NCBI GenBank assembly: GCA_020634395.1 | Contig: JACKBU010000001.1 | Location: 124,001 to 188,000 of the forward strand | Length of the DNA: 64,000 nucleotides | DNA from: Ardenticatenaceae bacterium | Lineage (GTDB): Bacteria; Chloroflexota; Anaerolineae; Promineifilales; Promineifilaceae | Reading direction: 5' to 3' | Part shown: positions 51,982 to 59,321 of the stretch, in pieces | Numbering within the stretch: position 1 is the stretch's first letter | How the letters are laid out: each line of letters starts with the position of its first letter | Notes under the pieces: generated by a model | What the model was told of the DNA's origin: nothing | Database searches by the model: none | Seen by the model: the letters and a program-made list of their open reading frames with translations, nothing else | Program-made: the position numbers and the translations under genes

Positions 51982-52557
51982 ATGAAACCGCACACCATTC
52001 TGCGCCATAGGCTGCCGGTTGTACTGGGCGCTCTGGGGTTAACGGCCGTTCTCGCCCTCATCATCCTGCGCCTGCTGGCCGGGTCGCCCGTCAGGCCGCT
52101 GGCGGCAGCGCCGCCCCCCGGCCCCCAAACACCCCAGCGCGAAGCCGACGGCGGCGGCCAGGCGCCCAACATCTCCTTCATCGACAGCCCCAGCGCCACC
52201 TGCACCCTGCCCGTGGCCGGCACAAACGCCTGCTATATTCAGTGGAGCTACCTCTCCGTCAGCGCCTCCAGCAGCGCCTATATCATCAGCATGACGGTCA
52301 GCATCGACGGCCGTTACCGCGCCTTTCACTCCGGCTTCTTCCAGACCTCCATGTACATTCCCGGCAGTTTAACCGCCCCCGGCTATAAAGTGGCGTGCGG
52401 CCCGCCCGGCAGCGGCGGCCTGCCGGACTGGGGCAGCACCCACACCTACACCATCCGCGCCCGCGAAACGACCGGGCTGGCGTCGGCCAATTACGGCTCC
52501 GTCACCTGCCCGGCAGACGAGGTGAAGATTTTCATCCCCGCCATCCAGAAACCGTGA
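51982..52557 (+). CDS. Secreted four-cysteine protein, copy 2
   Basis: A 191-residue exported protein with an N-terminal hydrophobic segment (LPVVLGALGLTAVLALIILRLLAG) and the same domain as the upstream gene: FIDSPSATC, NACYIQWSYLSVSAS, HSGFFQTSMYIPGS, YKVACGPPGSGG, YTIRARETTGLASANYGSVTC. All four cysteines align with copy 1. It has a short C-terminal tail (IFIPAIQKP) and an uncleaved-looking anchor, so the two may differ in location. It starts 10 nt after copy 1 and is co-transcribed with it. Confidence 0.65.
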   Translation: MKPHTILRHRLPVVLGALGLTAVLALIILRLLAGSPVRPLAAAPPPGPQTPQREADGGGQAPNISFIDSPSATCTLPVAGTNACYIQWSYLSVSASSSAYIISMTVSIDGRYRAFHSGFFQTSMYIPGSLTAPGYKVACGPPGSGGLPDWGSTHTYTIRARETTGLASANYGSVTCPADEVKIFIPAIQKP

Positions 52558-52627
52558 TGAAGGAGACGGCCGTTCGTCATAAAAGTTTGGTGATCTTCAT
52601 CATGTAGCAGCCGCCGGCAGCGTCTTC

Positions 52628-52633
52628 TATACT
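52628..52633 (+). promoter_or_regulatory. Candidate -10 box
   Basis: TTCTATACTG holds TATACT. The isoprenoid-synthase-like gene starts at 52688 with GAGGA upstream, giving a leader of about 48 nt. Confidence 0.4.
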
Positions 52634-52687
52634 GTGAAACTTAGACGAATAAACAACGTCCACTCCCTAGTCGGCGAGGATGAACAA

Positions 52688-53743
52688 ATGGAAAAAGGCA
52701 AAGCGTTCGAGAAGTTTGCACCGGCAATTCTGCAAGTCTATTACCGCGACAAAGAAGCCTTTTGGGCGGCGGTGATGGCCCCCTTCCTGGCCAACAACAT
52801 CTCCCTCACCGCCTGGCTGCAGCACCTCAAAGTCGACGTGGGGCTGCTGTCCGCCTTTAGAGGGCTGGACGACGACGCCCGGCAGCTCTTACAAGAATTT
52901 AGCGCCCCCCTGGGCTTTGACATTACCAGTTGGAAAAGCAACCGCCTGCAGTACTTTAAGGATGCCTACCCCGTCTTTGCCTTTCTGGCCGTCTGGATGG
53001 ACGAAGAAGGGCTGGATGACTTCGTGGCAAGGTTTGGCGACATTCTGCGGGCGGGCGTCTTCGCTGTGGCCGGCTATGGCATTCTGGATGCCAACGTGGA
53101 CAGCAGCTCCCCCTCGCCGGTCGAGATTTTGACGGCGCAGGCGCTGATTGCCGAATACGAAACCCGCGCCCTGCAGATCTTTGGTATTTCCGCCGTCAAC
53201 CTGGAAATTATGCAGCGCATGCGCACCCTGTTCTTGAACGCCGAAATCAAGGAAAAGTCTACCCGGGGCAAATCCAGCCCCTACCGCCTGGATAACCCCA
53301 AAGACCTGGGCACAAAAGGAGCCAACGCCGTAACCCCCTACATGCTCAGCCTGGAACGGCTGGGCAAAGCCGCCCTGGTCGATGATTACTGGGAAGTGTT
53401 TCTGCTGTTTGGCGCGGCCATCCAGATGATCGACGATTGGGAAGACCTGGAAAACGATCTGGCCGTCGGCCACTATTCCTACGTCACGTTAGGGTCCGAC
53501 AGCCTCCACAACCTCAAAAACCCCAAGAAAACTGCCCACCTGCTGCGCGAGGATAAAATCCGCGTGCAGGAAACCTATCTTTGCAGCAAAGAGATGATTG
53601 CCCAGGCCCGGGCTATTTTGGCGCGGCTCGATGATTCGCTGCTGGTGCGGCTGGTGGATGTGACCGAAGCGCGGCTGGATGCGTTTTTTCGCAAAGAATT
53701 TAAATTGAATCCGGGCGAACTTCGGCCGCTGGCCTCGTCTTAA
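52688..53743 (+). CDS. Isoprenoid-synthase-fold protein (divergent polyprenyl/terpene synthase-like)
   Basis: A 351-residue all-helical protein. The strongest feature is IQMIDDWEDLENDLAVGHYS near residues 245-264, which resembles the second Asp-rich motif of class I isoprenoid synthases. An earlier GYGILDANVDSSS sits where the first DDxxD motif is expected, but reads DxxxD. The fold therefore looks like a polyprenyl-diphosphate or terpene-synthase relative with altered first-metal ligands. The start is set by GAGGATGAACAAATG; an upstream GTG at 52634 would overlap the promoter. Substrate and activity are open. Confidence 0.55.
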   Translation: MEKGKAFEKFAPAILQVYYRDKEAFWAAVMAPFLANNISLTAWLQHLKVDVGLLSAFRGLDDDARQLLQEFSAPLGFDITSWKSNRLQYFKDAYPVFAFLAVWMDEEGLDDFVARFGDILRAGVFAVAGYGILDANVDSSSPSPVEILTAQALIAEYETRALQIFGISAVNLEIMQRMRTLFLNAEIKEKSTRGKSSPYRLDNPKDLGTKGANAVTPYMLSLERLGKAALVDDYWEVFLLFGAAIQMIDDWEDLENDLAVGHYSYVTLGSDSLHNLKNPKKTAHLLREDKIRVQETYLCSKEMIAQARAILARLDDSLLVRLVDVTEARLDAFFRKEFKLNPGELRPLASS

Positions 53744-53771
53744 ACCCCTGTCAATACAGGTTGGCGGTCTT

Positions 53772-53807
53772 CAGATTGGACCCATCTCCAAAGATGGGTC
53801 CGATCTG
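53772..53807. repeat. Diverged AGATTGGACC inverted repeat in a spacer
   Basis: CAGATTGGACCCATCT (53772-53787) pairs with AGATGGGTCCGATCTG (53792-53807) at 15 of 16 positions plus one G-T, around a CCAA loop. It is a variant of the elements inside genes at 25482 and 26597. Confidence 0.75.
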
Positions 53808-53831
53808 GCCGGGCGCGAGCCGGCGGCTGTC

Positions 53832-53849
53832 GGGAAACGGCCGTTTCCC
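53832..53849. repeat. Perfect 18-bp palindrome around ACGGCCGT
   Basis: GGGAAACGGCCGTTTCCC is the longest perfect extension of the iterated octamer seen in a spacer of this window. Confidence 0.8.
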
Positions 53850-53879
53850 CTCTCCCCCTGCCTATCCACTCCCCACCAA

Positions 53880-54105
53880 AACCCCATTGTCGGCGTCAGC
53901 AACGCCTTCCTAGCCGGCTAGAACCCCATTGTCGACCTCAGCAACGCCTTCCTAGCCGGCTAGAACCCCATTGTCGGCGTCAGCAATGCCCTCCTAGCCG
54001 GCTAGAACCCCATTGTCGGCGTCAGCAACGCCCTCCTAGCCGGCTAGAACCCCATTGTCGGCCTCAGCAACGCCCTCCTAGCCGGCTAGAACCCCGTTGT
54101 CGGCC
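53880..54105. repeat. 42-bp tandem repeat array with a 12-bp palindrome in each unit
   Basis: There are five full units (53880-53921, 53922-53963, 53964-54005, 54006-54047, 54048-54089) and a partial sixth (54090-54105). Units differ at only a few positions. Each starts AACCCCATTGTCG, has CAGCAACGCC in the middle and ends in the perfect palindrome CTAGCCGGCTAG. Read from the unit start, each unit encodes about 13 residues and then a TAG stop, so it is not a protein repeat in that frame. Units are directly adjacent with no spacers, unlike CRISPR. This array and the hairpins before it explain the roughly 500-bp gene-free stretch 53744-54239. Confidence 0.9.
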
Positions 54106-54239
54106 CCCACAACCGGGAATCACCCAGAAGGAGTATGGCTTTGCCGCCGCTGCGGGCTAAAATTTCCTTATCTCATCGTCGCCGGAGGCTGTCTGCTGCG
54201 CAGAAAACCGCCGGCCCATAGCATCAGGAGGATTAGCCC

Positions 54240-54944
54240 GTGCCAGCTTATTACAAACCGCGCAATGATCTTGCCCGTGTCGCTTTTTTGCGGCAGGCCG
54301 CCCGCACCGCCCAGCTCGATGCCGCCGCTGGTGACGCTTATTTAAGCCAGAGCCTGATCGATCAGGCCGATGCCGCGGCCCAGGCGTTGAGCGCCGCCCA
54401 GCTAACGGCCGACAGCTGCCTTAGCCAGCGCAGCCGGGAAGTGGAGCAGCGCAACGAGGCGCTGCAAAAGCTGGCCTATTATGTGCGCGACTTTTGGGAA
54501 GTGGCGCGCCGCCGCATGCGCCGCCTGGAGCAGCCAGACGCCGTGCTAACCTTTTATGGCCTGCACCTGGATGGGGCGACTCCCAATCCCAGCCGCGCGG
54601 AAGAGTGGCTGCTGATCGCCGCCCACGTGGTGCAGGGCGAGTCGCAGGCAGTAGCGGCCGGCTACCCGCCCATGAGCAATCCCAGCGCCGCCGAGCTAAC
54701 GGCCGTTCTGGAAACCGCGCAAACGGCCGTCAGCCGGGTCACCACCGCCGACCGCGCCTACGACCAGGCGCAGGAGGCCCTGGCCGCCCAGCGCGCCCAG
54801 GCCGACCGGCTCATCGCCGAGATGATGACCGAACTGCGCTTTGCCCTGCGCCGCCACGATGCGCCCAGCCAGCGCCGCATCCTGCGCAACTACGGCGCCA
54901 CCTTCACCGACGACGCACGGCCCCAGGCCACACCGCAAATCTGA
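54240..54944 (+). CDS. Hypothetical coiled-coil protein
   Basis: A 234-residue protein starting at GTG 54240, preceded by AGGAGG. It is largely helical, alanine- and glutamine-rich, with coiled-coil character at about residues 38-85 (AAAQALSAAQLTADSCLSQR, REVEQRNEALQKL) and 175-215. The middle (FYGLHLDGATPNPSRAEEWLLIAAHVVQGE) may be a small folded unit. The C-terminus is RILRNYGATFTDD. No family is recognised. It lies just after the 42-bp repeat array. Confidence 0.6.
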   Translation: MPAYYKPRNDLARVAFLRQAARTAQLDAAAGDAYLSQSLIDQADAAAQALSAAQLTADSCLSQRSREVEQRNEALQKLAYYVRDFWEVARRRMRRLEQPDAVLTFYGLHLDGATPNPSRAEEWLLIAAHVVQGESQAVAAGYPPMSNPSAAELTAVLETAQTAVSRVTTADRAYDQAQEALAAQRAQADRLIAEMMTELRFALRRHDAPSQRRILRNYGATFTDDARPQATPQI

Positions 54945-54997
54945 CACGGTTCATTGTGGTTTAAATAAGTGTTCGGGTAATCTTCCCCTCTCCCCAA

Positions 54998-55047
54998 CCC
55001 TCTCCCAAAGGGAGAGGGAGCCACACTTCCCCTCCCTCTGGGAGGGG
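54998..55047. repeat. Two G/C-rich hairpins in the leader of the MFS gene
   Basis: CCCTCTCCC (54998-55006) pairs with GGGAGAGGG (55010-55018), and CCCCTCCC (55029-55036) with GGGAGGGG (55040-55047). A purine-rich tract of GAGGGGAGGG repeats follows to 55085. The elements fill the spacer between two rightward genes. Confidence 0.65.
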
Positions 55048-55134
55048 ATTGAGGGGAGGGAGAGGGGAATGAGGGGAGGGAAAGCCCCGCGCCATCCTTC
55101 GCCCAAAACGGCCGTTTCTGCGACAATACCCCCC

Positions 55135-56391
55135 ATGAACAGCTACCTCACCCTCATCCGCCAGCGCCCCCAATTTCGCTATCTCTGGCTCGCCTCCGTC
55201 GTCAGCTTCGCCGGCGACTGGTTCAACACCATTGCCTCCGTCATCCTCGTCAACCGCTACCTGGATTCGACAACGGCCGTGGGCCTGCTCTTCATCGCTC
55301 GCGCCCTGCCCCCCTTCCTGCTTGGCCCCATCGCCGGCGTCTTCGCCGACCGCTTCGACCGCAAAACCGTACTCATCGTCACCGACCTCTCCCGCGCCGT
55401 CGTCCTGCTCGGCTTCCTGCTCGTCAACAGCACCGAACGCGCCTGGCTCATCTACGCCCTCACCATCACCCAGTTCGTCATCTCCGCCTTCTTCGAACCG
55501 GCCCGCGCCGCCATCCTGCCCAGCCTCGTCAAAGGCCACGATGAGCTGCTGCTCGCCAACACCCTCTCCGGCATCACCTGGTCGGCCATGCTGGCCCTGG
55601 GCGCGGCCCTGGGCGGCATCGTCACCGGCCTGTTCGGCGTCGCCACAGCCATCATCATCGACTCGCTTTCCTTCGTCGCCTCCGCCGCCCTCATCTGGCG
55701 CATCCAGCGTGTGCGCCGCCCCGTCCCCGCCGAACCAGAGGCCAGCGGCTTCCGCGACCTGATCGACGGCTTCCGCTACGTCAGCCACCACCCGCGCACC
55801 GCTCTCACCACCACCGTCAAGGGCCTCACCCAGATCGGCAGCCCAGACATTATGATCGCCGTCTACGCCGCCCAAATTTTCCCCTACGGCAAAGATGGGG
55901 CGCTGGCCTTGGGCCTGCTCTACGCCGCCGCCGGGCTGGGGGCCATCATCGGCCCGCTGCTGGCCAACCGGCTGCACCACGGCGCTATGCGCGCCCTGCA
56001 AAACAGCATCGGCGCCGGTTTTGTCATTGTGGCCGTCGGCTGGCTGATTTTTGGCTGGGCGCCCAGCCTGCCTATCGCCATTGCCGCCATGCTGGTGCGC
56101 CACATGGGCGGCTCCATCAACTGGACCTACAGCAACGTGATTTTGCAGCTGCGCGTGCCGGATCGCTTCCTGGGGCGCGTATTTGCCCTGGATTTTGCTC
56201 TATTTACCCTGGCCATGTCGCTGTCGGTGTGGATCAGCGGGCAGGTGCTGGACAACACGGCCGTTACCCCCCGCCAGCTTGCCCTGCTGCTGGGTGTTGG
56301 CAGTCTGCTGCCGCTCATCCCCTGGCAGTGGCTCAACCGAAATGATCCCATGCGGCGAACGGCCGTCAACGAAAGAGTAGAAGTTAGTTAG
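55135..56391 (+). CDS. MFS transporter (enterobactin-exporter/MFS_3 type)
   Basis: A 418-residue transporter with 12 predicted helices. The N-terminus (LTLIRQRPQFRYLWLASVVSFAGDWFNTIA) and the loop FIARALPPFLLGPIAGVFADRFDRKTVLIVTDLSRA are typical of the EntS/MFS_3 group, which export siderophores, macrolides or other compounds. The start at 55135 is chosen from homology; an in-frame extension upstream would cross the G-rich hairpins. GACAAT lies 7 nt before the ATG, consistent with a leaderless transcript. An inverted repeat follows the stop. Confidence 0.9.
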   Translation: MNSYLTLIRQRPQFRYLWLASVVSFAGDWFNTIASVILVNRYLDSTTAVGLLFIARALPPFLLGPIAGVFADRFDRKTVLIVTDLSRAVVLLGFLLVNSTERAWLIYALTITQFVISAFFEPARAAILPSLVKGHDELLLANTLSGITWSAMLALGAALGGIVTGLFGVATAIIIDSLSFVASAALIWRIQRVRRPVPAEPEASGFRDLIDGFRYVSHHPRTALTTTVKGLTQIGSPDIMIAVYAAQIFPYGKDGALALGLLYAAAGLGAIIGPLLANRLHHGAMRALQNSIGAGFVIVAVGWLIFGWAPSLPIAIAAMLVRHMGGSINWTYSNVILQLRVPDRFLGRVFALDFALFTLAMSLSVWISGQVLDNTAVTPRQLALLLGVGSLLPLIPWQWLNRNDPMRRTAVNERVEVS

Positions 56392-56394
56392 TGT

Positions 56395-56476
56395 GTTGGT
56401 TGGTTTGTTAGTTTGTTAGTTGGTTAGTTGGTTAGCCAACCAACCATCAAACCAACAAACCATCAAACCAACCAAC
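56395..56476. repeat. Long imperfect TTGGTTGG inverted repeat
   Basis: A left half of GTTGGTTGG/TTTGTTAG units (56395 to about 56433) and a right half of CCAACCAACC/ATCAAACC units (to 56476) are mutual complements with few mismatches, meeting at a central GTTAGCCAAC. It lies between the MFS stop and the next start, and would form a hairpin of more than 35 bp. Confidence 0.75.
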
Positions 56477-56490
56477 TTCCCAAGGAACCT

Positions 56491-59205
56491 ATGACCCCAC
56501 CCATCCAGCTACCCTATGTCCTGCCCTTCTCCGCCATCAACAAAGACGACCTGCCCCGCGTCGGCGGCAAAGGGGCCAACCTGGGCGAAATGACCCGCGC
56601 CGGTTTCCCCGTGCCGCCCGGCTTCTGCCTGACCACCGCCGCCTACCGGCGCTTCCTGACGGCCGCCGCCGAAGACGTGTTCGCCGCCCTGGACAGCATT
56701 GCCCCCGGCGACCTGGAACGCGCGCGCGCAGTCGGGCAGCAGGTGCGCCAGCAGTTGGGCCAACTGCCCGTGCCACCCGACGTGGCCGAACGTGTGATCA
56801 CCGCCTGGCAAGACGCGGGCGAACAGCATGCCTACGCCGTGCGCTCCAGCGCCACCGCCGAAGACCTGCCCGACGCTTCCTTTGCCGGGCAGCAGGACAC
56901 CTACCTGAACATTCGCGGCCAGGAGGCACTGCTGACGGCCGTGCGCGACTGCTGGGTCTCGCTCTTCACCGACCGGGCGATCTTGTACCGCCTGCAAAAC
57001 GGCTTCGACCACCGGCAGGTAACCCTCTCCGTGGTGGTGCAGCGCATGGTGCTGCCAGACGTGTCCGGCATCCTCTTCACCGCCGATCCACTGACCGGGG
57101 CACGCCACGTCGCCTCGATTGACGCCAGCTACGGCCTGGGCGAAGCGCTGGTCGCCGGGCTGGTCTCCGCCGACCTGTACAAGGTTGACCGGCGCAACTA
57201 CCGCGTGACCGAAGTGGTGGTGGCGGACAAAAAGATGGCGATACGGCCGTTGCCCGACGGCGGCACCATCCACGAAGACCTCAGCGGCCCGGCGCGCACC
57301 GCCCGCGTGCTGCATGACGGCCAGGCCATCATCCTGGCCGAAATTGGCGAGCGCATTGCCCGGCATTACGGCCGTCCGCAAGACATCGAGTGGGCGCTGG
57401 CCGGTGGCAAGTTCTACATCCTCCAATCCCGGCCCATCACTTCGCTCTATCCCCTGCCGCCCCAAATCGAGCCGGAACGGCTGGAAGTCTGGTTTTCGTT
57501 TGGCGCGGTCCAGGGCATGCTAGACCCAATCACGCCTCTGGGCCGGAGTACCCTCATGGCCATATTCTCCAGCGCCGGACGCATGTTTGGCATCCACACC
57601 ACCCCAGAAAAGCAGACGCTCGTCCGCAGCGCCGGCGAACGGCTTTTCATCAATCTTACCCATCTGATCACCCATCCCATCGGGCGGCGCATCGCCTATC
57701 TCGCCTTGCAGCAGGTGGAGTCCGGAACCGCCGCAGCCCTGCTGCCGCTGCTGGATGATCCGGCCTTCCAGCCACAAGCCGGCTGGTTCAAAACCAGCAC
57801 CGCAGAACACCTGAAACAGGGCTTTCAGCCGGTACTGGAAAACGCCGTGCTTACCGTGCTCGCCCCCGACGAAAAAAGAGAAGAATTTCTGGCGTTCCTC
57901 GACGCCTTCCTGAAACGCTACGAAGCACGTTTTGCCGCTGCCGACAGCCTGGCTGAATACCTGGACGTTTATGATGATCTGGTGCAGGAAGGAATTTCCA
58001 ACGGTCTGCCAAAATTTTTGCCGCTGATCGGCGTAGGCATGGCCTCGCTTAATCTGGTCATCAACCTGACCCGGCATGTGCCCGGCGCGCCCAACCCCCT
58101 GGTGCTGACGCGCGGCCTGCCCCATAACGTCACGACAGAGATGGACCTGGTGTTGTGGCAGACGGCGCAGCAGATTCGGCAGAGTGAAACGGCCGTTACC
58201 CACTTCCAGTCCCATACCCCGGCCGAACTGGCGGCGGCTTACCTGGACGGACAGCTGCCGGAGCAGGCGCAAACGGCCGTTGCCCACTTCATGGCCCGCT
58301 ATGGCATGCGCGGCGTGGGCGAAATTGACCTGGGCCACCCCCGCTGGCGCGAAAAACCCGAACCGATCATGCAAACGCTGCAAAGCTACCTGCGCATCAC
58401 CGATGCCAGCCGCGCGCCGGACGCCGTCTTTGCCCGCAGCGCCGCGGAAGCGGAAGCGGCGATTGAACCGCTGGTAACGGCCGTAGCCCAAACGCCGGGC
58501 GGCCCCCTCAAAGCACAGATGGTGCGGGCAGCCGCCGACCGCGTGCGCGCCCTGGCCGGGCTGCGCGAAAGTCCCAAGTTCTTCATCGTCCAGCTCTTCG
58601 GGATGGTGCGCGCCGGCCTGCTGCAAATCGGGCAAGAGATGGTCGCGGCCGGCACGCTCACCCAGGCCGACGACCTGTTCTTCCTGCACTTGCGGGATTT
58701 GCGGGCGCTGGCCGCCGGAGAACAGCGCGATTGGGCGGCGCTGGCGGCCCAAAATCGGGCTGCCTACCACCGCGAAATGCGCCGCCAACAAATCCCCCGG
58801 CTGCTGCTTAGCGACGGCCGTACTTTCTACGAAGGGGTACGCGCCACTCCCCAAACCATCGCCCCGGATGGCGCGCTCGTCGGCAGCCCGGTCTCGCCGG
58901 GTGTGGTGGAAGGCGTGGTCCACGTCGTGTTCAATCCCCACACCGAACAGTTGGCCCCCGGTGAAATCCTCGTCTGCCCCGGCACCGATCCCGCCTGGAC
59001 GCCGCTGTTCCTGGCCGCCGGCGGCCTGGTGATGGAAGTGGGCGGCCTGATGACCCACGGCTCGGTGGTAGCCCGCGAGTATGGCATCCCGGCCGTAGTA
59101 GGCGTGGATCAGGCGACCACACGCCTGCAGTCCGGCCAGCGCATCCGTGTCGATGGCTCGGCGGGTATCGTCACCCTCCTGCCCGACCCAGACGAACAGC
59201 ATTGA
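56491..59205 (+). CDS. PEP-synthase-like / rifampin-phosphotransferase-like dikinase
   Basis: A 904-residue three-part protein. Residues 1-320 are the ATP-grasp-like PPDK N-terminal domain (VGGKGANLGEMTRAGFPVPP, VRSSATAEDLPDASFAGQQ, DVSGILFTADPLTG). About 330-780 is a divergent middle domain instead of the PEP/pyruvate barrel. About 800-895 is the swivelling phosphohistidine domain (ILVCPGTDPAWTPLF, GGLMTHGSVVAREYGIPAVVG, with the carrier His). ATP-domain/large middle/His-domain is the architecture of rifampin phosphotransferase and similar kinases, so it may phosphorylate a small molecule. A true PEP synthase would keep a C-terminal barrel, which is missing. Confidence 0.8.
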   Translation: MTPPIQLPYVLPFSAINKDDLPRVGGKGANLGEMTRAGFPVPPGFCLTTAAYRRFLTAAAEDVFAALDSIAPGDLERARAVGQQVRQQLGQLPVPPDVAERVITAWQDAGEQHAYAVRSSATAEDLPDASFAGQQDTYLNIRGQEALLTAVRDCWVSLFTDRAILYRLQNGFDHRQVTLSVVVQRMVLPDVSGILFTADPLTGARHVASIDASYGLGEALVAGLVSADLYKVDRRNYRVTEVVVADKKMAIRPLPDGGTIHEDLSGPARTARVLHDGQAIILAEIGERIARHYGRPQDIEWALAGGKFYILQSRPITSLYPLPPQIEPERLEVWFSFGAVQGMLDPITPLGRSTLMAIFSSAGRMFGIHTTPEKQTLVRSAGERLFINLTHLITHPIGRRIAYLALQQVESGTAAALLPLLDDPAFQPQAGWFKTSTAEHLKQGFQPVLENAVLTVLAPDEKREEFLAFLDAFLKRYEARFAAADSLAEYLDVYDDLVQEGISNGLPKFLPLIGVGMASLNLVINLTRHVPGAPNPLVLTRGLPHNVTTEMDLVLWQTAQQIRQSETAVTHFQSHTPAELAAAYLDGQLPEQAQTAVAHFMARYGMRGVGEIDLGHPRWREKPEPIMQTLQSYLRITDASRAPDAVFARSAAEAEAAIEPLVTAVAQTPGGPLKAQMVRAAADRVRALAGLRESPKFFIVQLFGMVRAGLLQIGQEMVAAGTLTQADDLFFLHLRDLRALAAGEQRDWAALAAQNRAAYHREMRRQQIPRLLLSDGRTFYEGVRATPQTIAPDGALVGSPVSPGVVEGVVHVVFNPHTEQLAPGEILVCPGTDPAWTPLFLAAGGLVMEVGGLMTHGSVVAREYGIPAVVGVDQATTRLQSGQRIRVDGSAGIVTLLPDPDEQH

Positions 59206-59241
59206 GGGCGTGAATTTTGCGAACATTTTCTCCTGCAAGGG

Positions 59242-59271
59242 TTGATTTGACTGCCGCTCATCGTTGATACT
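59242..59271 (+). promoter_or_regulatory. Candidate promoter of the metalloprotease-like gene
   Basis: TTGATT (59242-59247) and GATACT (59266-59271) are 18 bp apart. The gene starts at 59322 with GGAGG about 7 nt upstream. Confidence 0.4.
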
Positions 59272-59321
59272 AAGGATGTGTCAATCAGCGCTTTATAAAA
59301 TTCAGTGCAGGAGGAACTCCC

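Noticed and set aside
53880..54105. Tandem repeats considered as a CRISPR array
   Set aside because: Units are directly adjacent with no unique spacers, and no cas genes are present.
54097..54345. 82-codon frame with CRRCG before the 54240 gene
   Set aside because: It starts inside the repeat array, overlaps the gene with the better AGGAGG-preceded start, and lacks a ribosome-binding site of its own.
54961..56103. 380-codon minus-strand frame over the MFS gene
   Set aside because: Asp/Gly/Val repeats and overlap with a conserved 12-helix transporter show it is a shadow.
57520..59238. 572-codon minus-strand frame opposite the dikinase gene
   Set aside because: It lies opposite conserved ATP-grasp and phosphohistidine motifs and has no domain of its own.
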